Assembly (NCBI GenBank): GCA_022799755.1
Contig: JAAWOU010000017.1
Location: 1-53,574 of the forward strand
Length of the DNA: 53,574 bases
DNA from: Lachnospiraceae bacterium
Lineage (GTDB): Bacteria; Bacillota; Clostridia; Lachnospirales; Lachnospiraceae
Reading direction: 5' to 3'
Part shown: in pieces, positions 17,675 to 26,352 of the stretch
Layout: each line of letters starts with the position of its first letter
How positions within the stretch are numbered: position 1 is the stretch's first letter
Translations under genes and position numbers: made by a program
Notes under the pieces: model-generated
Database searches by the model: none
The model's input: only the letters and a program-made list of their open reading frames with translations
Told to the model about the DNA's origin: nothing

Positions 17675-18244
17675 ATGCCGTTTGAATATGGTTTTTACGA
17701 GTTGTTTTTTACATTTTTTTTCTGGGGATTTGCCGGCTGGCTGGTGGAGCTGGTGGACATGCGAATTGAGGCGGGGGAATTTCAGAACCGGGGATTTCTG
17801 CATATGCCTTTCTGCCCCATATATGGTGTGGGAATGGCGGCCGGGACAGTGGCCCTTGACGGCGTAAAAGATTCCTATGTCATCTTATTTGTATTCGGAG
17901 TGCTCTTTTGCTCCGTGGTGGAGTATGTTGTGGGCGGAATCTTGGAGAAGCTGTTCCATTCCAAATGGTGGGACTACTCCCATATGCGCTTTCATATCAA
18001 GGGGAGAGTCTGCCTGAGAAATGCCGTATTGTTCGGATTCGGCGCCATTATAGTATTCCGCTTTGTGCAGCCTGTGGTGGAGAGCGTGATCAGCGGGATT
18101 CCCATGCAGATAAGAGTCGCGATCACTGTCATATTCAGCATTGTCTTCGTGGCTGATCTGGCATTTTCAGCCAGGAAAGCCTGGACATACCGGAAAAATC
18201 AGGAGGGCGATGCGCTGAGGCTGATTTTTAAGGCGCACAGGTAG
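17675..18244 (+). CDS. PF06541 family membrane protein (putative ABC-transporter type IV)
   Basis: A 189-residue integral membrane protein with about four or five hydrophobic segments. The family marks are the NRGFLHxPFCPIYG motif (about residues 40-53) and WWDYS followed by KGRVCL (about 98-112). The family is named as a putative ABC-transporter permease, but transport has not been shown for it as far as I know. The start follows GAAGAGGGG. It lies 20 bp after the Sel1 gene and 74 bp before the GNAT gene, and may share their transcript. Confidence 0.85.
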   Translation: MPFEYGFYELFFTFFFWGFAGWLVELVDMRIEAGEFQNRGFLHMPFCPIYGVGMAAGTVALDGVKDSYVILFVFGVLFCSVVEYVVGGILEKLFHSKWWDYSHMRFHIKGRVCLRNAVLFGFGAIIVFRFVQPVVESVISGIPMQIRVAITVIFSIVFVADLAFSARKAWTYRKNQEGDALRLIFKAHR

Positions 18245-18318
18245 GTTCGCAGCCTGGGAGAGCCGGGACTGCGCCAATATACCAGCCCGACAGGAGAGAG
18301 AACCATGGAGGTAAATGC

Positions 18319-18891
18319 ATGAATGTCCAAATCGATATAAGCAATGTGACACTTAGGACCGAGAGGCTGACGCTGCGCCCATGGAGGGACACGGACTTGG
18401 AGGACTTATACGAGTACGCGTCCGTGGACGGCGTGGGGCAGATGGCGGGGTGGAAACCCCATGCGGACAGAGACGAATCCCGCGGGATATTGGAGCGTTT
18501 CATAGAAGGGCGGAAAACCTTTGCTCTGGAATATCAGGGTAAGGTCATAGGCTCCCTGGGCATCGAGAAATATAACGAGGAGCGGTATCCGGAATTCGGG
18601 GAGAAGAAATGCAGGGAAATCGGATATGTCCTATCCAAGAGCTGCTGGGGGCTGGGATTGATGCCGGAGGCGGTGGAGAGAGCCATTCGATATCTTTTTG
18701 AGGAGGCAGGCCTGGACGTGATTTTCTGCGGGCATTTCCTGTCCAACAGCCAGTCCGCCCGGGTTCAGGAAAAATGCGGATTCCGGCATTATGCATACGA
18801 TACCTTTACCACCAAAATAGGGACGGTGGAAGACAACGAGATAAACATTCTGACAAAGGAAGATTGGTCGGCGGGATCCGGACGACGTTGA
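18319..18891 (+). CDS. GNAT N-acetyltransferase, RimJ/RimL-like
   Basis: The 190-residue protein has the RimJ/RimL-type GNAT pattern: LRTERLTLRPWRDTDLEDL at the N-terminus, GSLGIEKYN in the middle, a Y-x-L-S-x-x-x-WGxGLMPEAV acetyl-CoA-binding stretch (about residues 110-130), and a closing NxxSARVQEKCGFR. It would move an acetyl group from acetyl-CoA to an amine on a protein or small molecule. Substrate cannot be assigned. ATG 18319 has GGAGG at 18307-18311. It lies 46 bp before the helicase fusion. Confidence 0.88.
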   Translation: MNVQIDISNVTLRTERLTLRPWRDTDLEDLYEYASVDGVGQMAGWKPHADRDESRGILERFIEGRKTFALEYQGKVIGSLGIEKYNEERYPEFGEKKCREIGYVLSKSCWGLGLMPEAVERAIRYLFEEAGLDVIFCGHFLSNSQSARVQEKCGFRHYAYDTFTTKIGTVEDNEINILTKEDWSAGSGRR

Positions 18892-18937
18892 GGGAGATTA
18901 AATCAGGCCGCTTTCGGGCGGCGGAATGTGAGGAGAG

Positions 18938-21900
18938 ATGTACATAGGAGATCTGCATATCCACTCCAGGTATTCCCGGGCAACCAGCAGGGACTGCACG
19001 CCGGAATATCTGGATCTGTGGGCAAGGAAAAAGGGAATCCACATCGTGGGCACAGGGGACTTTACCCATCCGGCCTGGCGGGAGGAGCTGAAAGAGAAGC
19101 TGGAACCGGCCCAGGACGGCCTGTACGTGCTGAAAAAGGAATACCGGATCGGGGGAGCGGGGGAGAGCGGCATGCAGCCCCGCTTTGTGGTCACCGGCGA
19201 AATCAGTTCCATCTACAAAAAGGGGGACCGGGTGCGCAAAGTCCACAGCCTGCTGGTTCTGCCGGGGCTGGAGGAGGCGGAGATGCTTGCCAGGCGGCTG
19301 GAGCTGATCGGGAACATTCATTCCGACGGACGGCCCATCCTGGGAATTCCCTGCAGAGATCTGCTGGAGATCATGCTGGAGACTGCACCGGAGGGAGTCT
19401 ATGTGCCGGCCCATATCTGGACGCCTCATTTCTCCCTGTTCGGGGCCTTTTCCGGGTTTGATCGTATAGAAGACTGTTTTGAAGATCTGACGCCCCATAT
19501 CCGCGCGCTGGAGACAGGGCTTTCCTCTGATCCGCCCATGATCTGGCGGGTGGGCGCCCTGGACCGGTTCCACCTGATCTCCAATTCCGACGCCCATTCC
19601 CCCGGGAAGCTGGGGAGGGAGGCCAATCTCTTCGACATCGAGATGTCCTACAAAGGGCTGGCGGAGGCCGTTCAGGAGGGAAAGGGGCTGGAGGGCACCA
19701 TTGAATTTTTCCCGGAGGAGGGAAAGTACCATTATGACGGACACAGGAAATGCGGCCTGTGCATCAGCCCCCGGGAGACGGAAAGATTCGGAGGGCGCTG
19801 TCCGGTGTGCGGAAAGAAGATCACCATCGGCGTGCTGAACCGGATAGAGCAGCTGGCAGACAGGGACAGGGAGGAGGGATTTGTCCTGCCGGAGGGACGC
19901 CCTTTCGAGAGCCTGGTGCCGCTTCCGGAGGTCATCGGCGCCTCTATGGGGATTTCCGCAGCCGGGAAAAAGGCTTTGGAAAAATATGAGCAGATGCTGG
20001 ACAGGCTGGGGCCGGAGTTCGAAATTCTTCGGGAGGTTCCTCTGGAGGATATCAAAAAGGCAGCGGGGCCGCTGCTGGCCGAGGGCATCCGGCGGCTGCG
20101 GGACGGAAAGGTGTCGCGCACACCGGGCTTTGACGGAGAGTATGGGAAGATAGGACTGCTCACCCCGGAGGACATCAGCAGCCTGGAGGGGCAGATGAGC
20201 TTTTTCACGGCTCAGGAGATGGAGGCCATGGGCAGGAGCCGGGCGCAGGAGCAGATTCCGGAAATGCCGGGAGAGGAGACAGCCTTGAAGTCTGCCGGGC
20301 AGGCCCCGGGAGCGGACACCGCCGGGCAGGAGCCGGGTGCCGGAAAAGCCTCGGAGGCCGCCGAAATCTTAAACCAGCGCCAGCGTGAGGCTGTGGAGCG
20401 GGCGGGGCGCTGCGTGGCCGTCATCGCCGGACCGGGCGCGGGCAAGACCAGGACGCTGATCGCCAGGCTGCGGTATCTTTTGGACCAGAGAGGAATCGCG
20501 CCGGAGGAGATTACGGCAGTGACTTTTACTAACAAGGCGGCAGAGGAGATGCGCGCCAGGACAGCAGACTGGGGCCGGGCAGAGGAGGGGCGTAGGAAAG
20601 GCCCAAAGGACAGGAACATGGCAGAGGTTCGGATCGGAACATTCCATGCCATCTGCAGCCGTTTCCTCCAGGAGGCCGGACGCTCCTTTGTGGTGGCGGA
20701 CGAGGGCCTGCAGACGGAGCTGGCGGAAAAGGCGCTCCGGGAATTCGGAAAGAAAGACTCCCCCGGAAAATTTCTCCGGGAGCTTTCGCGGGTGAAGAAC
20801 GGCCCGGGCGGGAGCTTCCGGGCTGTGCCCGAGGCTTCCGAAGAGGCCCCTGCCTTGGACGGACGGCCTGCGCCCGAGGCTTCCGAAGAGGCCCCTGCCC
20901 TGGACGGCCGGCCTGTGCCCGAGGCTTCCGAAGAGGCCCCTGCCCTGGACGGACAGCCTGTGCCTGAGGATTTTGAAGAGGCCCCTGCCTTGGACGGACG
21001 GCCTGCGCCCGAGGCTTCCGAAGAGGTCTCTGCCTTGGACGGCCGGCCTGTGCCCCAGGGACAGACCGGCCACGGAATAGAACCGGAACAGGAGCTTTCC
21101 TTTGAAGATTTTGAAGACACGCCGAACCGGCGGGTGTACGAATATTATCAGAAGCTGCTTGGCCAGGCGCATGCCTTGGACTATGACGACCTGCTGCTGG
21201 AAACCCTGAAGCTGCTGGAGGAGATGCCGGAGGATGCGCCGGAGCGCAGGCGTTTCTCCTATCTGCTCATCGACGAATTTCAGGACATCAACCCGCTCCA
21301 GTACCGTCTGGTAAGGGAGTGGGGACGGGGCGGCAGGGAACTGTTCGTGATCGGGGACCCGGACCAGTCCATTTACGGCTTTCGGGGCTGTGACCCAAAG
21401 GTCTTCTCCCGGCTGGAAGAAGACTACCCTGATCTTGACGTCATACGCCTGGAGGAGAACTACCGCTCCCATCCGGCCATTCTGCACGGGGCTCTCGGCG
21501 TGATTTCCCACAACGGAGGGGGAGAGCGCAGGATGAAAGCCATGGCGGCAATGGCAGGGGACAGTGCGCCCGTGCGCATGGTGTCGGCAGGGGACGAGCG
21601 CAGGGAGGCGATTTTCGTGGCCAAGGAGATCACCCGCCAGATCGGCGGCATCGACATGCTGGACACGGATCAAAACGGCACACCGGAGGGCCGCAGGGTG
21701 CGGGGATTTTCGGACATGGCGGTGCTCTACCGGACCCACAGACAGGCGGCCTTGCTGGAAATGTGTCTGCGCCAGGAGGGGATTCCCTACCTGGTGGCAG
21801 GGCGGGAGGATTTTCTGCAGGAGCGGGAGGTGCGGGCCTCACTGTACTTCTTCCGGCATGTCCTGTATCCCGGCGAGGAGGCCTGCGAGGCGCTCTGCCG

Positions 21901-22474
21901 CAGGCTCCTGGGGCCTCTTTTGGGAGAGAACCGGGAGGAAAAGCTTGCTCTCCTGGCGGAAAAATACCGGAAAAAGGTAAGGAAAGGCAGAACGGTGAAG
22001 CTGCTGGAGGAGTGGTGCGGGGACCTTTCTTTTGAGAACACTGAGGCCATGAAGAAACTGACAGATATGTCGGTTCTGTACCCCCAGCCGGAAACCTTTC
22101 TCCACACCCTTTCTTTCGGGGAGGACGGGGATATTCGGAGGAACAGCGGCAGGAAGTTCACGGCGGACGCGGTGACGCTGATGACCCTCCACGGTTCCAA
22201 GGGCCTGGAATTCCCTGTGGTATTCCTTTATGGGATGGACAGGGGGCGGCTCCCGTTAGAGTTTGCCGGCGGGGCGGCGGACTTACAGGAGGAGCGCCGC
22301 CTGTGCTATGTGGGCATGACCAGGGCCCGGGAGGAGCTGATTTTGGTCTGCGGGGAGGAGCCCTCCTCATTTCTGCAGGAGATTCCGCCAGGGGATGCGC
22401 GGCGGGAGAGGGCCGAGAGGGAGGACAAGGAGACCGTGCAGGCCGTTCAGATGAGCCTGTTCGACCTGATGTGA
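18938..22474 (+). CDS. PHP/EndoQ-like domain fused to UvrD-type helicase
   Basis: A 1178-residue fusion. Residues 1 to about 390 resemble the PHP-family endonuclease Q group (TIGR00375), with an N-terminal DLHIHS metal site (H7, H9), further His/Asp positions, and a four-Cys zinc finger (CGLC...CPVC, about 272-295). From about 480 on it is an SF1A helicase: Walker A G498-x4-G502-K-T504, motif II D779-E-F-Q-D783, and motif VI CYVGMTRAREEL. EndoQ nicks beside deaminated bases; coupling that to unwinding suggests DNA repair. A 75-residue repeat tract interrupts the helicase. The protein is otherwise complete. Confidence 0.88.
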   Translation: MYIGDLHIHSRYSRATSRDCTPEYLDLWARKKGIHIVGTGDFTHPAWREELKEKLEPAQDGLYVLKKEYRIGGAGESGMQPRFVVTGEISSIYKKGDRVRKVHSLLVLPGLEEAEMLARRLELIGNIHSDGRPILGIPCRDLLEIMLETAPEGVYVPAHIWTPHFSLFGAFSGFDRIEDCFEDLTPHIRALETGLSSDPPMIWRVGALDRFHLISNSDAHSPGKLGREANLFDIEMSYKGLAEAVQEGKGLEGTIEFFPEEGKYHYDGHRKCGLCISPRETERFGGRCPVCGKKITIGVLNRIEQLADRDREEGFVLPEGRPFESLVPLPEVIGASMGISAAGKKALEKYEQMLDRLGPEFEILREVPLEDIKKAAGPLLAEGIRRLRDGKVSRTPGFDGEYGKIGLLTPEDISSLEGQMSFFTAQEMEAMGRSRAQEQIPEMPGEETALKSAGQAPGADTAGQEPGAGKASEAAEILNQRQREAVERAGRCVAVIAGPGAGKTRTLIARLRYLLDQRGIAPEEITAVTFTNKAAEEMRARTADWGRAEEGRRKGPKDRNMAEVRIGTFHAICSRFLQEAGRSFVVADEGLQTELAEKALREFGKKDSPGKFLRELSRVKNGPGGSFRAVPEASEEAPALDGRPAPEASEEAPALDGRPVPEASEEAPALDGQPVPEDFEEAPALDGRPAPEASEEVSALDGRPVPQGQTGHGIEPEQELSFEDFEDTPNRRVYEYYQKLLGQAHALDYDDLLLETLKLLEEMPEDAPERRRFSYLLIDEFQDINPLQYRLVREWGRGGRELFVIGDPDQSIYGFRGCDPKVFSRLEEDYPDLDVIRLEENYRSHPAILHGALGVISHNGGGERRMKAMAAMAGDSAPVRMVSAGDERREAIFVAKEITRQIGGIDMLDTDQNGTPEGRRVRGFSDMAVLYRTHRQAALLEMCLRQEGIPYLVAGREDFLQEREVRASLYFFRHVLYPGEEACEALCRRLLGPLLGENREEKLALLAEKYRKKVRKGRTVKLLEEWCGDLSFENTEAMKKLTDMSVLYPQPETFLHTLSFGEDGDIRRNSGRKFTADAVTLMTLHGSKGLEFPVVFLYGMDRGRLPLEFAGGAADLQEERRLCYVGMTRAREELILVCGEEPSSFLQEIPPGDARRERAEREDKETVQAVQMSLFDLM
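20828..21052 (+). repeat. Five tandem 45-bp repeats inside the helicase gene
   Basis: Five in-frame 45-bp units encode PEASEEAPALDGRPA-type 15-mers (residues 631-705). Units 1-3 are nearly identical; unit 4 (PEDFEEAP) and unit 5 (EEVSALDG) have diverged. The tract is acidic and Pro-rich, so it is likely a disordered linker. It lies between Walker A and the DEFQD box, where UvrD relatives have a compact accessory domain. Confidence 0.9.
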
Positions 22475-22648
22475 GATGCGGGTATCTGTAAGGCACAGCG
22501 GCCGAGAGCTGCGGATGCCCTCCGGGGGACTGCGCCCATGAAGCCGCAGCCTGCCCGGACAGCCCGGGCGGTGGGCCGCAGCCCGGAACGGGCCGCGAAA
22601 GACGCAGGGCAGACAGGCGCGGGAAACGCAGAGGGAGGAAAACGGACC

Positions 22649-23380
22649 ATGCACAATGAATATGACAATGAGAAATTCTTTGAAGAATATGCGAAAATGT
22701 CCCGCAGTCAAAAGGGATTGGACGCTGCCGGGGAATGGCGCCAGTTTCGGTCCCTGTTCCCGCCCCTGGAGGGGAAGAGCGTCCTGGACCTGGGATGCGG
22801 GTACGGGTGGCACTGCAGGTATGCCGTGGAAAAAGGGGCCGGACAGGTATTGGGAATCGACCTGAGCCGCAAGATGATCGAAGAGGCCGGAGCGCGCAAT
22901 GCGGACCGGCAGACAGAATACAGGGTCTGCGGGATAGAAGCCTACGAATATCCGGAGAATACATGGGTCTGCGTGATCTCGAACCTGGCGCTGCACTATA
23001 TCCGGGATATTGCGGAAGTTTTCCGAAAAGTCCGCAGGACATTAAAGCCGGAGGGCGTGTTCCTCTTTAATATCGAGCATCCGGTCTTCACGGCAGGTGT
23101 GGGGCAGGACTGGATCTACGGCCGGGACGGAGAGCCCCTGTACTGGCCGGTGGACGATTATTTCATGCCCGGGGAGCGCAGGACCCGCTTTTTGGGGTGC
23201 GAGGTGATGAAGCAGCATCACACCCTGACGCAGATCGTCATGGGACTTTTGGAGAACGGCTTTGCAATCCAGGCCCTGGAGGAGGCGGTGCCTCCCGGGG
23301 AGATGATGGACATTCCGGGGATGCGGGATGAACTGCGCCGTCCCATGATGCTGCTAGTCAGGGCGAAAGCGGAAAAGTAG
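22649..23380 (+). CDS. Class I SAM-dependent methyltransferase
   Basis: The 243-residue protein has a Rossmann-type methyltransferase core: VLDLGCGYGWHCRYA (motif I, near residue 50), GIDLS (motif II Asp), and NLALHYI (motif IV). The C-terminus carries the MxDIPGMRDELRRPMMLLVRA ending common to this group of small-molecule methyltransferases. The acceptor is unknown. I chose ATG 22649 because GAGGGAGGA precedes it; the open frame begins 37 codons earlier with low-complexity Ala/Arg residues and no ribosome binding site. It stands 174 bp after the helicase. Confidence 0.88.
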   Translation: MHNEYDNEKFFEEYAKMSRSQKGLDAAGEWRQFRSLFPPLEGKSVLDLGCGYGWHCRYAVEKGAGQVLGIDLSRKMIEEAGARNADRQTEYRVCGIEAYEYPENTWVCVISNLALHYIRDIAEVFRKVRRTLKPEGVFLFNIEHPVFTAGVGQDWIYGRDGEPLYWPVDDYFMPGERRTRFLGCEVMKQHHTLTQIVMGLLENGFAIQALEEAVPPGEMMDIPGMRDELRRPMMLLVRAKAEK

Positions 23381-23594
23381 CGGGAGAGGTGTGGACGGCA
23401 GAACGGCCCCGGCGGATTCATGAGGCGTGGTCAGGGGCGATTCAGGACATTGCAGGGAGACTGCGCCGTTAGATCGCGGCTGTGGGAAATTATGCCATAT
23501 TCCGATTTGTCTGAGTGAATAAAGGTCATTTTGAGGATAATAAGCCGGAAACCAACAGGATTGGTCCCATAAGGCCCTGACGGAGTGAGAAGCC

Positions 23595-24629
23595 ATGAAA
23601 AAGAGCAGAAGACATGACGCAGACACATACGGCGCACACGGCGGAAAGAAGATTGCGTGGAAGCCGCAGCTGGTAAAAAGCCTGAAAATAGCCGCCGCGG
23701 CCGCAATGGCCATTGGGCTGGCCGGGGAGCTGGGGCTGGCATACTCCCCCACCGCAGGCATCATCACGGTGCTGAGCATACAGAATACCAAGAGAGAGAC
23801 CTTGAGAAGCGCGGGAAACAGGTGGCTGGCTTTCCTATGCGCGCTGTTTTTGTCCAAAACCTGCTTTACCCTGATGGGATACGACTTGTGGGCTTTTGGA
23901 ACGTTTCTCTTCCTGTTTGCGCTGCTGTGCCTTTGCGCCGGCTGGACCGAAGCCATTGCCATGGACTCGGTGCTGGTGACGCATTTTCTGGCGGAGGGCC
24001 ACATGGAGCCGGAGCTGGTGTTCGACGAGGTGCTGCTGCTTTTGATCGGCACAGGGACGGGGATTTTAGTGAATCTGCATCTTCGCAGAAAGGAGGGGCA
24101 GTTTGACAGGCTGGCCCAGGAGGCGGACAGACAGATGAAAGGAATTCTGGAGCGGATGTCCGGGTGGCTGCCTAGGGAGGACAAGGAGGGCTATCAGCCG
24201 GACTGCTTCCCGAGACTGCGGGAGGCGCTTCACGAGGCGAAAGCCTGCGCGGTATCCGACTACGGAAATACCGTGCTGGCAAAGCGGACTTACGAGCTTG
24301 ACTACATTTCCATGAGAGAGCAGCAGAGCACAGTCCTTAAGGACATATACGACAATATCATAAGGCTTCGGTACCTGCCGGCACAGGCAGGGCAGGTTGC
24401 GGCACTGCTGGGACAGATAGGGCAGGATTTCCACAGGGACAATACGGTGGCGAATCTGCTGGAGAGGCGTGAGGAGCTGCTGACGGAGATGAAAGGGCAG
24501 CCCCTGCCCCAGAGCCGGGAGGAATTTGAGGCCCGGGCCATTCTTTTTTATATTCTGATGCAGACAGGGCAGTTTTTGGAGATTAAGAGGGAGTTTGTGC
24601 GCAGCCACAGGCAGGGAGCGGGGGACTGA
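23595..24629 (+). CDS. Aromatic acid exporter family (ArAE_1-like) membrane protein
   Basis: A 344-residue protein. The N-terminal half has about four hydrophobic segments beginning with KSLKIAAAAAMAIGLAGELGL and followed by the YSPTAGIITVLSIQNTKRET signature of PF06081. The second half is soluble and helical (about residues 165-344), as in ArAE_1_C. By family, it would export aromatic carboxylates or similar compounds. The start follows a GGAG site in GACGGAGTGAGAAGCC. It ends 87 bp before a strong terminator and is probably a single-gene unit or the end of the previous one. Confidence 0.85.
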   Translation: MKKSRRHDADTYGAHGGKKIAWKPQLVKSLKIAAAAAMAIGLAGELGLAYSPTAGIITVLSIQNTKRETLRSAGNRWLAFLCALFLSKTCFTLMGYDLWAFGTFLFLFALLCLCAGWTEAIAMDSVLVTHFLAEGHMEPELVFDEVLLLLIGTGTGILVNLHLRRKEGQFDRLAQEADRQMKGILERMSGWLPREDKEGYQPDCFPRLREALHEAKACAVSDYGNTVLAKRTYELDYISMREQQSTVLKDIYDNIIRLRYLPAQAGQVAALLGQIGQDFHRDNTVANLLERREELLTEMKGQPLPQSREEFEARAILFYILMQTGQFLEIKREFVRSHRQGAGD

Positions 24630-24715
24630 CGGCGGTTCGGCGTTTCCGGGAGAGGGATGGAAGAAGAGCATTCCAGGCGTAAAATATAGAAATGATAGAC
24701 GGATAAGGAAGAGAC

Positions 24716-24747
24716 AAACGGTTTGGCCGAGAGGCTGAGCCGTTTTT
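24716..24747 (+). terminator. Rho-independent terminator
   Basis: AAACGGTTTGGCC pairs with GGCTGAGCCGTTT (three G-U pairs) around a GAGA loop and runs into TTTTT. It separates the exporter gene from the phosphatase/FHA/kinase run. Confidence 0.85.
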
Positions 24748-24758
24748 GCGTTCCAAAA

Positions 24759-24903
24759 AGTGTACTTTTTGGGAATTCTGTTTTTTGTCAAAACTATTTT
24801 TTATTCTATCATAAAATGACAGTATTGCAAATACTTTTTGGTAAAAATAACTAAAAAAACCATGTTTCAGGGGGCTGTGGCAGATTGCTCCAAAAAGTAC
24901 ACT
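24759..24903. promoter_or_regulatory. Perfect 14-bp inverted repeats flanking an AT-rich promoter region
   Basis: AGTGTACTTTTTGG (24759-24772) and its exact reverse complement CCAAAAAGTACACT (24890-24903) lie 117 bp apart. The first copy also extends to a near-palindrome from 24753. A third half-like element, CTTTTTGG, lies at about 24834. The arrangement suggests paired operators for DNA looping or for a dimeric regulator ahead of the PP2C gene. No regulator is identified. Confidence 0.55.
24785..24812 (+). promoter_or_regulatory. Possible promoter of the phospho-signalling run
   Basis: TTGTCA (24785-24790), 16 bp, then TATCAT (24807-24812) in an AT-rich setting between the two 14-bp inverted repeats. 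Both boxes are imperfect. The leader before the phosphatase start would be about 115 nt. Confidence 0.35.
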
Positions 24904-24936
24904 ATTTGAAAAAAGAGTGAATATAAAGAGGACAGT

Positions 24937-25662
24937 ATGGTTACATATCAGATTATCAGCCGGACGGGAAGCCGTCCAATCAATGAAGATTGTGTGGGGA
25001 TGCACCAGAGGGAGCAGTGCTACGGCTTCTTTCTGGCGGACGGCCTGGGGGGCCACGGAAAGGGAGAGATTGCGTCCAAGATCGCCATAGAGCAGGCGAT
25101 CATGCAGTTTCAGGCAGAGGGCGGCTCAAAGGATGTGCTGAAAGTGATCTTCGAGGCCGGGCAGGCGGGTATCCTGGAGCGGCAGCGCCGGGAGGGAAGC
25201 AGCCGGAGTATGAAGACGACATTGACTGCACTCCTGGTAGGACCAAAGGAGATCCGCTGGGGGCATGTGGGGGATTCCCGTATCTACTATTTCCAGAATA
25301 ATCATCTGGTGGGCAGGACCATGGACCACAGCGTACCCCAGATGCTGGTGGCAGCCGGGGAGATCAGGGACTCCGAGATCAGGCACCACCCGGACCGCAA
25401 CCGCCTGCTGCGGGTCATGGGAATCGAATGGGACAGGCCGGCCTATCAGCTGGCGGAGCCCGTGGACCGCAGGGGAAAGCAGGCCTTTTTACTGTGTTCG
25501 GACGGCTTCTGGGAGCTTGTGGAGGAGAGGGAGATGACGGCTCTGCTGAAGCGGGCTTCCACCGTGGAGCAGTGGGTGGAGGATATGGAGACACTGGTCA
25601 TAAGGCACGGGGCGGGCACGAACATGGACAACTATTCTGCGGTTGCGGTCTGGGTGGAGTAA
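24937..25662 (+). CDS. PP2C-family Ser/Thr phosphatase (first of two)
   Basis: A 241-residue PPM/PP2C catalytic domain with no membrane segment. The metal-binding motifs are visible: N-D-C start (INEDCVGM), ADGLGGHGKGE, GHVGDSRIYYF, and a late CSDGFWELV followed by a closing DNYSAV. It would remove phosphate from Ser/Thr, with two Mn or Mg ions, reversing the kinases encoded downstream. The start follows AGAGGACAGT. It is the first gene of the nine-gene run; the FHA gene starts 138 bp later. It differs enough from the second PP2C to suggest a different target. Confidence 0.9.
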   Translation: MVTYQIISRTGSRPINEDCVGMHQREQCYGFFLADGLGGHGKGEIASKIAIEQAIMQFQAEGGSKDVLKVIFEAGQAGILERQRREGSSRSMKTTLTALLVGPKEIRWGHVGDSRIYYFQNNHLVGRTMDHSVPQMLVAAGEIRDSEIRHHPDRNRLLRVMGIEWDRPAYQLAEPVDRRGKQAFLLCSDGFWELVEEREMTALLKRASTVEQWVEDMETLVIRHGAGTNMDNYSAVAVWVE

Positions 25663-25800
25663 GAGGCTGGGCAGCCATGTGCCTGTGGCAGGGAATCCGG
25701 AGACCCGAAAAGGGGCAGCCGGAGGAAAAACTGTCGGAAAGCGTCGGGATGCAGCCCTGTTGGTGCGGCAGTCCGGGGCGGCATGGGAAGAGGAGATTAT

Positions 25801-26352
25801 ATGGCGATTGTGCAGTGTCCCCAGGGACATTTTTATGATGATGAGAAGTACGCTGTCTGTCCCGGCTGTGAGGAGGGCGGGGAAGAGGTGAGAACCGTCA
25901 GCCTGGAGGCTTTTTCCGCCACAGAGGAAATTCGGCTTACGGCCAGCCGGCCCCGGACGCAGTCTGTCACAGGGGTCTGGGATGAGCAGAAGACAGCGGC
26001 ATACGCAGAGGAGCCGCGGCTCATCGCAGGCTGGCTGGTGTGTATCGGCGGTCCCGGGCGGGGCAGGGATTACAGGCTTTACGCCGGTTTTAACCGAATC
26101 GGCAGGAGTATGGGCTCGGATATCTGTATCCGGGATCCCCAGGTCTCCGGAGACAACCATTGTTCTGTAGTCTATGAGGAGAGGGCGGGGGTCTTTTACC
26201 TGGTGCCGGGAAAGGGAACGGTCACGTACCTGGACGGCACTGCGGCGCAGCAAGCGGAAATACTTTCGGAGGGAAGCAGAATCTGCCTGGGGGAGAGCGT
26301 TCTGGAGCTGGCAGTATTCTGTAAGGGAGAGCATATATGGAGCAAAATGTAG
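25801..26352 (+). CDS. Zinc-ribbon plus FHA domain protein (small)
   Basis: A 183-residue protein. The N-terminus is a zinc ribbon of the form C-P-x-GHFYDDEKYxxCPGC (Cys at about residues 6, 20 and 23, with His as possible fourth ligand). After a linker, an FHA fold (about 80-175) contains RIGRSMGSDICI and VSGDNH. The usual SRxH phosphothreonine-binding motif is changed to SGDNH, so binding may be weak or altered. I chose ATG 25801, which has GAGGAG upstream. Its end overlaps the VWA gene by 16 bp, implying coupled translation. It is likely an adaptor that reads phosphorylated partners. Confidence 0.8.
   Translation: MAIVQCPQGHFYDDEKYAVCPGCEEGGEEVRTVSLEAFSATEEIRLTASRPRTQSVTGVWDEQKTAAYAEEPRLIAGWLVCIGGPGRGRDYRLYAGFNRIGRSMGSDICIRDPQVSGDNHCSVVYEERAGVFYLVPGKGTVTYLDGTAAQQAEILSEGSRICLGESVLELAVFCKGEHIWSKM

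Larger units (their letters stand above)
24630..24936. other. Intergenic control region before the phospho-signalling run
   Basis: This 307-bp gap holds a terminator for the upstream gene and an AT-rich segment bounded by 14-bp inverted repeats, each listed separately. Promoter-like elements at 24785-24812 lie between the repeats. No coding sequence is seen. Confidence 0.6.

Noticed and set aside
20828..21052. CRISPR-like array from the regular repeats
   Set aside because: The units are directly joined, coding and in frame, with no spacers. The same holds for 49586-49711 and 48990-49046.
20369..21739. 456-codon open frame on the minus strand inside the helicase gene
   Set aside because: It is the mirror of a GC-rich gene with clear helicase motifs and it inherits the 45-bp repeat pattern.
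22538..22648. Longer start of the methyltransferase at 22538
   Set aside because: The first 37 codons are low-complexity Ala/Arg with no ribosome site. GAGGGAGGA precedes ATG 22649.
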